Both the position numbers and the translations under genes were made by a program. A stretch of 64,000 nt of DNA from Adiantum capillus-veneris (lineage: Eukaryota; Streptophyta; Polypodiopsida; Polypodiales; Pteridaceae), in assembly GCA_014529385.2 (NCBI GenBank), contig CM043953.1, forward strand, positions 86,764,342 to 86,828,341, written 5' to 3'. This document shows positions 32,062 through 43,767 of the stretch, piece after piece; the first letter of the stretch is position 1, and the number at the start of each line of letters is the position of its first letter. The notes beneath the pieces were generated by a model. That model made no database searches and was not told the origin of the DNA. It worked only from the letters and a program-made list of their open reading frames with translations.

Positions 32062-34372
32062 ATGAAGATCATCTATATCTTCAAGATCAAGGACAAAGGT
32101 TCAACAGATGTATCATCTTACCTATTTAGGGATTTTTATAACAATAACTTTGTTATGATGAGTCCTAAGGAGGTAGATCATACCAGATACCAAGGGTACT
32201 CTATAAGAGATTGGATATTGGGGCAAGGACCTGATCCTATTCCAAGAGAGGAAATCTGTGAGAGATATTTTGGGAGCAATGTTAAATAACCCAAACCCAC
32301 CTCATAACGAAGAAAACCGAGTGACACTAGAGCTAGTGGAGGGCTAGATGAGTCACTATTTCCAACAGACTGGTTTGGAGGACTCGGGACATGACCAACT
32401 GCCAAAAGAGTTGGAGCAGAACCAAATAGATGTGTCACACCATTTTTTTTAAAAAAAAATTGGTTAGAAAATACAGTGGATTTGGGGATCCATATGACCA
32501 CTTAGCCAGCTTTAAGAAAGTGCTAAGAGCAGAACACATGTTTAATTTCCACACTCAATTTGAGGGATTTGGAATGACTTTAGAAGGAAAAGCTTTGACA
32601 TGGTTCCAAAACATTCCACCAAGGTCAATCATGGATTTAAATACATCAGCTCAGCGATTTGTAGTTGCATGTTCCAAAATTGGGATACAAAATAATACAG
32701 TAGCTCAAATCTATAGCTTCAAATAGAAACAATGTGATTTTGTTAGGGATTGTGCAACTAGGATGAAGAAATACATTGCAAGATGCCCAGAATTAGAAAT
32801 ACCAATAGAAGAAAGATTGGTGTCATCGTTTCTAGAAGGATTGCTAAACAAAGAACTTCATGCTATACTGTATAGCAAGAAGCATATGAACCTAGAAGAG
32901 TGTGTATCATATGCTATTAACTTGGGAGACAATTGTGATATTTTCAATGAAGGAGATGTCCCTAAGGATACTCAGAGTGAGAAAACAGCATCCAAAAAAC
33001 CAACACAAGTGGGAACAACTGCTGCAGCACCACTCACAACCATAGAAGACACGTTCAAAAGGATGAACTAAATGATGAATAATATGCAATAAGCTCCTAT
33101 GAGAGGACCTGGTAAAGGGATACCTCAACAAGGACAACCAATTAGGCTACAAAAATGTGTACTATTGAGGATGAATGGACAAACCATGAGACCAATGAGT
33201 ACTATTACCGACCAAAGTATAATGGAAATGTTCAATATGTGCCTATGAGACCACAAGGACAACCCATGTTCAGATATCAGCCCAATAAAGCCCCAACACA
33301 AAGATCACTGATGGTTATGGAAAGACCACAACCAGTGTTGGGTCAACAACCTCCATCTCCTGGACATATTGCAGTGCCTATAAAGTACATGCATTCAGAA
33401 GGAGTCATAGATGAACAAGCACTAGTGCCTGTTACACCTTATGTTGAGCCTAGTCCATCTACAATAATGGTGGAAGGAGAGTGGTATAATTCATATCCAC
33501 CTTCAATGGAAGAACCTATGAGTTATGCTACACCAAAGCTGTACTTTGTAGCTAATCAAGGTGTTAGCCAAATACTCGAAACTGCCATAATTGTGGTGCA
33601 GATGATCATTGGAAAAATGAATGCCCAGAACCTGATAAGAACACTAAGCCAGTTGAAGCTTTTTGTACACAATGCTGCAAAAAAAAGGACACTTTCTTGA
33701 AGACTGTCCAAAAAAATTGGAAAAGCAGTGGTGAATGTAGTCCAAGTGATACCTAGTAGCTCTTTGGAAAGTGAACCTATTGTTCCAATCAAGGTGATAA
33801 CTAGAGCCCAAGCTAAGAAAAAGAAACACAAGTCCTCTTATGAATCAGAGAATACTAAAAATTCCTCGCAAAAGAACAAGAAAAGAAGAAGTCAAAGATA
33901 TGAGATGAGAAAACAAAAACAAAAGGATAAAATTGAGAAAAAAGTCAAAGAACTATTCCAAGAAAAAGTGAAAGAAATTGGGAGTGAAATCAAGGAAAGC
34001 ACAATAAAATCTGGAGAATGAGTTTTGGTAGACAACATTTTTGAGCCAATCAATGAAGCCTTGAAAGATTTCCAAGCGGGACGTAAAGCAGACTAACATA
34101 TAGAAAACAAATGGAAAAACTATCCTTGTCCATACATAAAAGCAGCTTAGCTTAAAACTTATCAAAATGTGGTAAGAATTCCTCAAGAAATGCTAGAAAA
34201 ACAAAAACCCAAGCTTGAGAGTATAGAAAAACAAGAGGAGATTGTGGTAGAAACCAATAAAGAGAAATCCAAAGTGGTGGTAGAACCCCACTATGAAACT
34301 AAAGAGCCAAAAATCATAGTGTCTGACAGTGAAGATGCTTTAGATGGAATTCTATTTGTAGAGGAGGACTGA
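32062..34372 (+). pseudogene. Gypsy gag, relative of the 1001-aa gag
   Basis: Broken frames align with the minus-strand gag at 22280-19275. The capsid core at 32460-32960 shows FGDPYDHLASFKKVLRAEHM, FEGFGMTLEGKALTWFQNIP, NNTVAQIYSFK then a stop, and MKKYIARCPELEIP. A linker has ERPQPVLGQQPPSPGH, paralleling QLVLGQQPPLPVAR of the relative. Two zinc knuckles follow, CHNCGADDHWKNEC at about 33588-33630 and a second, C-T-Q-C-C-..., at about 33663. The second is frameshifted at a run of A residues. A lysine/glutamate-rich stretch at 33810-34020 again matches the relative. At least six stops or shifts are present. Confidence 0.8.
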
Positions 34373-34686
34373 CCGGGACATTTATGGCAAAAAGTGAGAG
34401 AGATTAATGATGGGAGCATAACTTTGAAATCAGCTTCTATAGAGGAAGTTTGGTTATACAATTTACCTCATGGTATGGACATTGATATACAATCCTTGTA
34501 TGGGGATTGCGGCTCTGAAGCTTTCAGGAATGTATAAACAATTGACTGTAAAAACACTACCCTCTTACTTAAGAGACAACGAAGATGAGTTCATAGTGTG
34601 CAAAACCACTTAGATAAAAAGAGCAAAACAGACAGGTAGAGAACATCCATTCAATCATGTGAACACCCATTCAATGTACTCCTACC

Positions 34687-35831
34687 TTGGGAGAACTGTT
34701 AAAAATGAGACCATATTTATGGAATGATTTACAAAAAACTCTAGAGAAGGTGGGGATAACAGGGTTAATTGCAAAAATATTAGGTAAATTGAAACACAAA
34801 TTGGATAATAAGGAGATTAGATCCGTCCCTATGAACAAAATTGGAGAATACTACGAGGGGGAAGAAGGAAAGACAACCCTTTTGATGAGATATAATGATG
34901 TAGAAACCATGGCAATATTGGACAGAGGGACTGGCATAGCCATAGCCACAAAATTAGTATGGGAATCATGGGGAAAACCAGCCATTAGACAAACTCAAAT
35001 GAAATTAAAATTAGCGGCGGGCGGACACACAGAAAAACCCCTAAGATTGCTTGAAAAAGTGATAGTTAGCTCCCGTGAACTGATTATCAACATACTTTTG
35101 CAACAGTGGACTTTGGAAAGAAAATTAATTATGAAACTATCTTGGGAAGGCCATTCATGTGACAAGTACATCTCATTCAAGATTGGGGAAACAATTACTT
35201 ATACTTGAACCAAATGGGATCAATCACAAGGGTTAATCTGAAAGATCACACTTATAGAGATGTAATGAAAACACTCAGTCAAGAATTTGACTCAGTCTCT
35301 TCAGCTGAATCAAAGCTTCCATCTTGGTTAAACAAAGACACACCTATTTGGATGTGTGGAGCCTCAAAAAACGAGAGTTTAAAATGAGAAGAATGTATCT
35401 TAGAAAGGGATTGGACAAATGAAGCATATATACATGAACCCTTTCAAGAGCATATGTTTGAGCCATTTGAATGGACTCAAATTTTGGCAACAATGGAGGT
35501 GTGTGTGAATATGTCTATGCCTACTCAATTTTGCAATGAGAATAGTTATGACATAATTCCCATACAAATGATCTCAACCCCTCAAACTGAAGATGAAGTT
35601 CTGGAACCCAAGGACTTACCAAAAGCTCCACAAGTCTTTTTAGACCTCTATTGTAATGCTATTGATGAGTTTGAAGAACACTCAGCTACATCCAAAGATT
35701 TTGGCTCAGAAAAAGAATATGTGAGAGCACAACTACTCCTAAAAGCAGGAGAGGAAAAGTTTTTGACTTTCCAAACCAAACAACAAGAAGACAGAAAAGG
35801 TATACAAGAAAAAGAGACACAAAAAACTTGA
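34687..35831 (+). pseudogene. Gypsy retropepsin plus linker
   Basis: KIGEYYEGEEGKTTLLMRY is followed by AILDRGTGIAIATKLVW, where the active-site triplet is Asp-Arg-Gly instead of Asp-Ser-Gly, so the protease is dead. The downstream block (TRVNLKDHTYRDVMKTLSQEFD, WMCGASKNESL, FCNENSYDIIP) aligns with 18844-18440 of the minus-strand element. This shows that the two elements share one lineage. The acidic stretch after residue 90 of the second frame replaces the W-x-P-K repeat region seen in the relative. I find no W-x-P-K motif here. Confidence 0.8.
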
Positions 35832-37337
35832 AATCTAAACCTATACGATCAGTTTCTAGCAGAACATAGTGTCTGATGTGGATAGATGCACATGATTGTG
35901 TCAAAAACAAAATCATGGGTAGATATCCTTCAGGCAACAAACAAGGAACATCAAAAACATCAAGAAAAAGGAGAAAGGAAACTCAATCAAAGCCTAAACA
36001 CCATGATGATGAATCATCCATGATACAGGTTGAACGAAAGAAAAAATATCAAGAGTTGAACAAAACTCTAAAGGAGGTGTATACCACTGAAATGGAAACA
36101 ATCGAGGAAGAGAGTAAATATGTAATGAGTGTTCTATCCCATGACAAGAAATATACCCTCCAAGACTGAAAGATCATAGTAGAAAAACCTATAAGGGAAC
36201 TAAGAAAGCAAGGTGAGTCATATGAAGGGCCTAAAAATGCAAAGAAATTAGATTTAGCCAAACCAGGAGAAGAGCCCATACCTGCCTACATTGAGAACAA
36301 CTTGACTGAAGAAGAAGAAGAGCTTTTTCTAAGCTTACTGAAAGAATACCGAGGTATCTTTGCTTGGTATTAAAAAGATTCAAGGGTGTTGATCCAGAAA
36401 TTTGTCAACATACCATATCTATAAGAGATGATGCAAAAACAAGTAGACAAACGGCTTTATACTTATAATGAAACATTTGCCAAAAAGATCAAAGAAGAGA
36501 TAGAGAAGCTCAAGGAAGCCGACTTCATTTATGATGTCTCCAATTGTGGTGGTACCCAAGAAAAATGAAAAATTAAGAGTGTGTGTCAATCTCAAAAAAG
36601 TGAATGCAACCACCATTAGAGATAACTAGCCTCTTCCAATCATTGAGCATGTTTTAGAATGAGTTGCAAGAAAAGAAGCTTACAGCTTTTTAGACAACTT
36701 TTTGAGATACAATCAACTTTTGATTGATCCCAAAGATTAGTATAAAACTGCCTTTGCAACTGAATGGGGTATTTTTGCCTATAGGGTTATGCCTTTTGGG
36801 CTAACTAAAACTCTTGCCACCTTTCAAAGATTGACGAGTCATGCTTTTAAAGAATATCTTAGGAATTTCTTGGAAGTATATATGGATGATTTATGTGTAC
36901 ATTCATCAATTTGGGCTGATAAAGAATATCTTAGGAATTTCTTGGAAGTATATATGGATGATTTATGTGTACATTCATCAATTTGGGCTGATAATTTTAA
37001 ACATCTCAAAAAGGTATATGAAAAATGTATACTTTAGAGGATTTGCTTAAATCCTAAAAAGTGCATATTTATGGGTAGACAAGAAAAACTTCTTGGACAT
37101 ATAGTGTCTAAAAATGGCATAGCAGCTGATATGGATAAATTTCATGCTATTGCTAAATTGCCTAGACCGACAACAGTCAAAGGGGTTCAAGCTTTCATGG
37201 GACATTGTGGATATTACGGACGATTCATTTACATGTATGCTGTGATTAAAAAACCCATGTATGACCTAATTACACTCTTTGTATGGACTGATGAGTGTGA
37301 AGAATCCTTCATGAAGCTTAAACAAGCTTTCACTTAA
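35832..37337 (+). pseudogene. Gypsy reverse transcriptase with duplicated catalytic block
   Basis: A lysine-rich linker leads to RT finger motifs at 36290-36610: EEEEELFLSLLKEYRGIFAW, KLKEADFIYD and VPKKNEKLRVCVNLKKVN. The palm follows at about 36690, DNFLRYNQLLIDPKD then TAFATEWGIFAYRVMPFGL. The block KEYLRNFLEVYMDDLCVHSS plus IWAD, which includes the YMDD catalytic box, occurs twice in tandem at 36849-36992. Thumb/connection motifs (LLGHIVSKNGIAADMDK, MGHCGYYGRFI) follow in another frame to 37337. RT copies the element RNA into DNA. Several stops are present, so the copy is dead. Confidence 0.88.
36849..36992 (+). repeat. Exact 72-bp in-frame tandem duplication over YMDD box
   Basis: Units at 36849-36920 and 36921-36992 are identical base for base. 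Each encodes 24 residues with one YMDD. Both flanks continue the normal RT sequence. Confidence 0.97.
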
Positions 37338-37346
37338 GCCCCAATA

Positions 37347-37712
37347 TTGAAAGCACCAGACTGGAATAAGATATTCCATATATATGTTGATGCTTCCAGT
37401 TTTTCCATTGGGTGTATATTAGCTCAACCAAGAGACAAAAAAATTTATTTTTCCATTTCTTATGCTAGTAGACAACTGAATGTGGTAGAGAAAAACTATA
37501 AAACCACCAAAAGAGAAGGATTAGGGATGATCTATGCCGTAAAAAAGTATAGACATTACCTATTAGCTAGAAAATTTGTGTTCTTTGTGAATCACCAAGG
37601 TTTATTGTACTTGGTCAACAAGCCATGCAACACAGGGAGAATACTGAGATGGACGTTCATCATTCTTTTGGAAGTTGATTTCATTGTAGTTGTAAAAGGC
37701 ACCACACACTAA
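37347..37712 (+). pseudogene. Gypsy RNase H domain
   Basis: The 121-codon frame starts after a TAA at 37336. It shows IFHIYVDASSFSIGCILAQ (first catalytic Asp), ISYASRQLNVVEKNY, then KREGLGMIYAVKKYRHYL (the conserved E and the YAVKKFRHYL-type motif) and FFVNHQGLLYLVNKP, where the usual Asp of the TDH motif has become Asn. It is a Ty3-type RNase H that would remove RNA from the RNA-DNA hybrid. It ends at TAA 37710. Confidence 0.85.
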
Positions 37713-37899
37713 AGAGAAGATCATTTATCAAGGATTATTTTAGGAGAACCACCAAAAGGGTAGACAATGATCTACCAGATGCATATCTGTTCTTCGTGGA
37801 AATGATACCCCGTTGGTCAAAAAAATGGTTTCATTGATGACTATAGCTCAAGTGGATTCTCAAATATCACTTCCTATTACACCAACATTAATTGGGCAA

Positions 37900-39600
37900 T
37901 CGGCTATGTATCACTTACTACCTAGAAGGCTATACAAAATAAATTGAGATGGAATATTTCTTTTGTGTACTAATCCCGAGGAGAAAACCCAATACCTAAG
38001 TCAAGCACAATTACCATAGTAGGACTTCACTTTGCAGTGGATGACCAAACTAGCAATGGAATCATGAGACTTGAAGTATTTTGGCCAACCATGAAGAGTG
38101 ATGTTCACTCATTTGTGAAAAGCTGTCTTCAATGTCAGAAACAAACACCCATACCTCATATAAGATTATTTTAAATATCATTCGTCCGTAAGTGGAGTAA
38201 CTATTTAGTTACTTACTTATTAAGCAGAACATTTTCAAAGGATATGAATAAACACCACCAAAGATCTATTGAAACTGAAGCAAGAGACTATGTTCTTATT
38301 GGAAACCAATTGTATCAAAGAGGAAAGGATCAACATTTGTGTCTCTGTGAAAATGAAGATGAATATATACCCACTCTAGAACAAGCACATGCTGGATTAG
38401 CTAGAGGTTACTTTTCTAGTGAGACCACCACTAGAGCAATTTTAATGGTAGGCATATGGTGGCCAACATGTTTTGCAGATGCCAAAGAATATGTTCAAAG
38501 ATGTGATGCATGGCAACGAGAAAAAATGCCAACAAGGGTAGATAGCATTTCTTTAAGACCAATGATGGGGGATAGAGCTTTTGCAAAATGGGCATAGATT
38601 TTGTCGGACCAATACAACCACCTGCTTATAAAACTCAAGATCAATATATCATTGTAGCTACGACCTATTTGACCAAGTGGGCAGAGGCTAAGGCAACCAG
38701 GAAGAATGATGCTAGAACCACAACTGCATTCTTGTATGAGAATGTATTCACAAGGTATAGACTTCCAATAGAGATTGTTAGTGATAGGGAAACTCATTCC
38801 TCAGTGAGGTAGTTGAGTATATGCTGAATGAATTTATGGTTATCCATAACAAATCCGCTCCATATCATCCACAAGAAAATGGACAAGCTGAGTACATGAA
38901 TAAAATTCTTAGCTTGGTATTATCTAAAGTGGTTAGTTCAGGATGAACTGATTGGGAAATGAATCTACATGCTTCTCTATGGGCTTATAGAGTTTCATTC
39001 AAGATAACTTTAAATGCTAACCTTGATGACATACTACCGAGAGAATTTCTATTGCCTACACTAAGGGCAGCTAAAGATCTTGAGTGGACCAGACATGAAT
39101 TGTTAGAGAGGCTTGAAGATTTAGAAAATCTTGATGGACAAAGACTAATGGCTGTAGTTCACATCTATGCACAAAAACGGAAGCAAAAACAATTTTTTGA
39201 TTCACATCTAGTCACAAAAATATTCAAAAAAGGGGACCTAGTTTTTAGTTTATCCCCTTAAGCAACACATTTCCAAATTCAAGAAAAAGGGAAATGAACC
39301 GTTTATCATTGGAGATGTATAGTTGTCCACTATAGATGGTGAACCAATGGCTAACTGGATTAGTGGATGCCGCTTAAAGAAGTACCATTTGCCACTAACC
39401 AATGATTTGCTAGAAAAAATGCATGCAGCAAAGCAGAGAAGATTAAACGACAACAGGTTATTGATGAAGCTCAAGAGGAAGCTTGACTTCGAGTACTCAA
39501 AAGGAGAATTGCTTTTAGGAATCAACAAACACCTATTCCCTTCAATACTTTGGAGCCAGATGAAAGACTATGTGAATCACATAATGATGCAGTATCAACG
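37900..39600 (+). pseudogene. Gypsy integrase with two zinc-binding N-domains
   Basis: The first zinc module is at about 37920-38165: ...PEEKTQYLSQAQ, GLHFAVDDQTSNGIM, VFWPTMKSDVHSFVKSCLQC. The second is at 38244-38540: ARDYVLIGNQLYQRGKDQ, LEQAHAGLARGYFSS, WWPTCFADAKEYVQRCDAWQ. The His and Cys positions of an H2C2 finger are recognisable in both, but the first His of module 1 and the last Cys of module 2 (now Trp) are lost. The catalytic core follows (MGIDFVGPIQPP, LTKWAEAKATRKND, IEIVSDRETHSS, then YHPQENGQAEYMNK). After it come WAYRVSFKITLN and a C-terminal region with WISGCRLKKYHLPL. Stops are scattered. Confidence 0.82.
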
Positions 39601-39993
39601 GATGATTAATGGTTGGATGGAGTTGACCTTTGCATCATGGTACAACTGAACAATCATAGCACAAATACAGTAGTAGATATTGGCACTCAAATGAATGCAG
39701 TCAGTGATTTCACTTACAAGAAAGATACGAATGAGTCTTTAGCATCGAGAATATCTTCTATCAAAGGATGCAACAAAAACCCAACACTGACATTGGGAGT
39801 GGTTAACTTGAATGTGATAGTAAATGGATTTTCAAGCCCTCATCAATTTATATGCATACTAGATGAACATATGAATGAAATGATGATTCTTGGAATCTCA
39901 TGGATGCAGACATACAAGGAAGTACCAGATTGGGAGACCAATCAACTCAAGCTATTACTTAAAGGAGGAAAAATCTTATCACTAGCCGTGTGA
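39601..39993 (+). pseudogene. Protease-like domain after the integrase
   Basis: The frame encodes DGVDLCIMVQLNNHSTNTVV, then DIGTQMNAVSDFTYKK, a middle LTLGVVNLNVIVNGFSSPHQ, and MMILGISWMQTY. The order active-site-like D-x-G, hydrophobic strands, then I-L-G-x-x-W is that of retropepsin-like folds; the triplet here is Asp-Ile-Gly. A separate retropepsin already lies before RT in the same element. Frame-broken sequence at 39460-39610 links it to the integrase C-terminus without an LTR between. The frame runs to a TGA at 39991-39993, just inside the Tat-type LTR boundary. Confidence 0.6.
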
Positions 39994-40214
39994 GTCGGGA
40001 TGGAAACACACACAACACCTCTATAATCACCCAACACAACCTCTTGGGATGAATACACATACACACTATGGGGCAACACTTGGCTTACTCAACCCACCTG
40101 GTTGAGACAGGGAACACACCGATGGAGTGAGAGGAGAGAGCCTATTCATTTGCCCACTCAACACAGAGGTACACACACACACATGCACATGCACACGCAC
40201 ACGCACACGCGCGT

Positions 40215-40284
<70 letters not shown>

Positions 40285-41214
40285 CAGCTCAAAAGAGGAA
40301 GATTTCCGATGATTAGATACAACTGAGCTTGGGACAACACCAATGGGGAAATTAGCTCACACAATATGGATAAAATATGCCAGATTTAATCAGAAATTGG
40401 AGCAGAGACTTCGCTCCCAGGAGAAACTTACATAGCCAAAATAGTAGGAAAAAGTGAGTAATTTGGCAAAATGTACAGCACCATTGCGTTTGGAGTGGCC
40501 AAAAACCCCAGTCTACAATATCAAAGTGCTCAAATCCGACCTCAGATGAGCAGTTTATGGCCAAAACATGCTCTAAAAACAACAAAAACTCAGTTGCGGT
40601 TGTTCTTCCTCCTCTCTTCACACTTTGCTGGCTTTTTTTCTCAGGTTTTCAGTGTCCACACTTCACTTTATCCCTTGGGTACCTTTGGCCTCTTAGTTGA
40701 CCTCAAATGGACCCGAACATGCTAAAAACTGGCCACACAGTGCATTTTTGTCACCCTTTTGCATCATCCGCACACCTGACACTCAGCTTTTTCCAATAAT
40801 GCATCCCACAACCACATGAAGTGGACCCCAAATAGTCCTCATGATGAACTTTCTGCATAATTATCACAAGAAAACACCCATGTTGTGTCCTCGCTTATCC
40901 ATGTGCAAGTATTGATCCCATTCAACCTCCTAACCCCACTAGATGCCATCTGACGCACCTGCTTACCTCATGTCGTCGGCCCGCGAATAGCTTCCTCGAG
41001 AATTTTACATTCTACCAACTCCTCATTATTATAGAGAAAACACACTGGTATTGGTGATAGTGAAAATCGATGTACTATGTACACGCTGTCCTACCTGTAC
41101 ACATGTGGGCCCCACATAACCACCTGGCTCTGGAAAATGGGCAATCCTTTATTCGATGCACCATGCATGTGTATGTACATATGTGCAATCACTTCTTCCA
41201 AAAATCTCCTAACA
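39989..41214 (-). mobile_element. Left (3') LTR of Tat-type element, 1226 bp
   Basis: It pairs with 50063-51211. The two differ by numerous substitutions and by an AC microsatellite of about 110 bp at 40170-40279 that is much shorter in the right copy, so insertion is not very recent. Confidence 0.9.
40170..40279 (+). repeat. (AC)n microsatellite with CG interruptions
   Basis: The imperfect left part (CACATGCACACGCACACGCGCGTGCA) leads into about 30 uninterrupted AC units. It lies inside the left LTR. His-Thr and Cys-Val frames across it are artefacts. Confidence 0.96.
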
Positions 41215-41229
41215 TAATTTGCCGATCTC

Positions 41230-41832
41230 CTAGCTTGCTAGATCATTCATGATCAGCAACAGCAAAAAGAGATATGGGACAGCGGCGTCACAGGTCTCCT
41301 CATCGCTCACACACATTACTTGTTCTTCAGACAGCTCATCTTGCTCCACCATGATTAATCTAGCATGATATAATTTAAGACACAATCCATTTAACCTTGA
41401 CTTATGTAGAATCCCATCCAGGCTAGCCAGCTGATATGTACCATTCGAAAAACACTCCACTACCTTGAAAGGGCCTTCCCACTTAATCTGAAACTTCTTT
41501 TGGAATGTCTTGTCCAGCTTACTATTGTAGTGCAAAACCAAGTCATGTTTCTTGATACCCTTACTTTTGACCTTTTCATTTATCTTTTCTAAAGATTTAT
41601 CTTGCATTGCCCATAATGTTCCAATGCGCTCATCTTATCCAGCTGAACCTCTTGTAATTGTAAGAGCCTCTCTTTGAATGCATCACTGGACTGCCCAAGC
41701 AACTTTTCTAGCATCTTGACCGCAGGAAAATCTACTTCCACAGGCTATAGTTCTTCCTTTCCTTATACCAAATGAAATGGAGTAAACCCTGTACCTGTCT
41801 TCACCGAAGTATGGGAAGCCCATAATGCATTA
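41230..41832 (-). pseudogene. Tat integrase C-terminal part
   Basis: On the minus strand, from the transposon insertion leftwards: NALWASHTSVKTGTGFTPFH (end of the core) near 41760-41830, then the C-terminal GPY/F-like domain HDLVLHYNSKLDKTFQKKFQ, KWEGPFKVVECFSNGTYQLA and HKSRLNGLCLKLYHAR in the frame 41607-41230. This domain aids target choice in gypsy integrases. The 5' portion lies at 43291-43767 on the other side of the inserted TIR element. Confidence 0.82.
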
Positions 41833-43154
41833 GCACTAGGTTGGTAATGGGACACTTTTATGTCCTGTTAAGTGACCATTTTCCTTGAATTATGTCAAGA
41901 GTTTCAAAATGGATTTTGAGGTTCTACCCGTATAGAAAGTTGTCTCATGAGCTGAAAAAAACTCAACATTTTTTTGGAATATCAATTCCATCTTTAACCT
42001 TGTCCTTGCACAACATTTCACAACCTAAACTGTGTGAAAAAACGGGTCCTGTTTTTGGCTTTTTTCAACTTTTTGCAACTATACCACTCTAGAATTCATG
42101 TTTGTGAGGTCTATAATGCTAGAGAACTATCTTTAGTAGTCCTCAACATGTCCTGATGCTTCTAGGGAGAAATAAATGTTAAAGTTTTAAGTTATGACCA
42201 AATTACAAAAATTGTCAAATCCTGTTTTTTAGCCAATTTTAGCTCTTCTATGATTTTTTTGGTGGCTTTCGTGATATCCAAATGCAGTTTTGCTTTTCTA
42301 TGTCGCATATTATAACATAAAGCTAATATTCCTTGAGTTTTGGGGCACCTAATACCCTATTTTGCATAGTAGACAACGATGGTTGATTTTTTTCAATTAT
42401 AGAAGAAAACGAAACATTCTAGTATATCAAGTATAGCTTTTTCAATATTGTTAGTTTCTTGTGACAACTACATGCATTTTGTAGGTAGTAACCATATCTA
42501 GTCATAAGGATCAAATTTGGCTAGATATTGAATAGTTTCTATGGGATTCTACAACTCATAATGTTGAACCCAGTTTTTTCATGTTTGCTGTATTTAGCAC
42601 TTCATCTTTGTCCCCAAGATTCCCCTTGGTAAGAGATGTATTATTCTTTTGATATGCTCCATGGCTCCTTATGAACCTAAAGGACAATAGGAAACTAATA
42701 AAACATGCATATATTATTTGTATTGAGCGTGGCTATAGAAACTTTGATGATAGTTTGCAGAATGGTAAAAATTCAACTTTTTTGTACCTATTTCTTTTGG
42801 CAAAACAAAAAATAGTGAGTGAGAAGCAATTTATGTTCTGATCACCAATCCATTGAAGTTAACTAGGGAATTTATCTCAAGTCCTACAAAAATCCCTAAT
42901 CTTATTTTTATGCAACAAAGCGTAAGAAATGACTATTTTGATGAAAATGTACTGGTCCATCAACTTTGGAGGCTTGGTGTGACCAAAAGAAGAGAAATTT
43001 TACAAGTTTCTTATTTTTTCAACGTGTAGTAGGCCTTGAACTATAACCTCATGAAAGGATTTTACAAAATGAGTGGATCTACTATGGTTTTGGAGGTTTT
43101 TTTTCAAACCCTGAAAGGACACTTTTATGTCTTGTTAGGTTACCAACCTAGTGC
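41833..43154. mobile_element. 1322-bp TIR DNA transposon, TTA target duplication
   Basis: Ends are perfect 15-bp inverted repeats, GCACTAGGTTGGTAA at 41833-41847 and its complement at 43140-43154. They are flanked by TTA at 41830-41832 and 43155-43157. Taking out the element and one TTA rejoins the integrase reading frame exactly, which proves insertion. Just inside both ends lies the same-orientation phrase GGACACTTTTATGTC.TGTTA.GT (41850 and 43117). The TTA duplication fits PIF/Harbinger. A CACTA reading (CACTAGG ends) was considered, but its 3-bp flanks would not match. No transposase is recognisable, so it is non-autonomous. Confidence 0.9.
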
Positions 43155-43290
43155 TTAGGCAATTCCAAATCCCAATTCTTTCCTTGGTGCTCTGTCACTT
43201 TCTAAAGAATTTGTACCAACTCACCATTGAATCTTTCATTTAACCCATTACATTGTGGATAATAAGGAGTGGTATTCTGGTGCCTAATCT

Positions 43291-43767
43291 TCATCTTCGC
43301 GCATAAGAGTCTAGCGGTTTAGCTCTAAATCCTGGCCCCTTATCTGAAAGTAGCTCTAGTGGCACCCCAAACTTGCAACATATTTCATCGTACACAAATT
43401 TTGCCACATCCTTTGCAGTGATTTGTTTTACTGCTATAGCCTCTGTCCATGTAGAGAGACAGTCCACTGCAGTCAAAATATAGCTTTTGCCCCTACTTGT
43501 GATAGGTAATGGGCCGATTGCATCAATCCCCCACTTTTCAAACACATCAAACGTCATAATTGTTTTTCGTAGCTCTGGCTTCAACACTCTCTTCCCAAAT
43601 GTTTGACACTTATCGCAAGACCTACACCAATGGTGAACATCCTTGTGCAAACTAGGCCATATATACCCCTCTTGCAAGACCTTATGCAAGGTGATCTTTA
43701 GAGAAAAATGTCCGCCACATGCGCCTTCATGATTCTCTTCCAACACTCTATAAAGCTCCTCCACCAA
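43291..43767 (-). pseudogene. Tat integrase zinc domain and catalytic core
   Basis: The 158-codon frame shows the zinc module (EENHEGACGGHFSLKITLHK, YIWPSLHKDVHHWCRSCDKC) with both His and both Cys present. The core follows: WGIDAIGPLPITSRGKSYIL (first Asp), LSTWTEAIAVKQ and VPLELLSDKGPGF (second Asp). The frame ends at 43291. Downstream residues around the catalytic Glu (NGLNERFNGEL) can be read at about 43210-43260 in a shifted frame before the transposon insertion. Confidence 0.87.

Noticed and set aside
41835-43152. CACTA transposon reading of the insertion in the Tat integrase
   Set aside because: Ends CACTAGG...CCTAGTG fit, but the 3-bp flanks would then be TAG and CTT. With GCACTAGG ends the flanks are TTA on both sides and the reading frame is restored.
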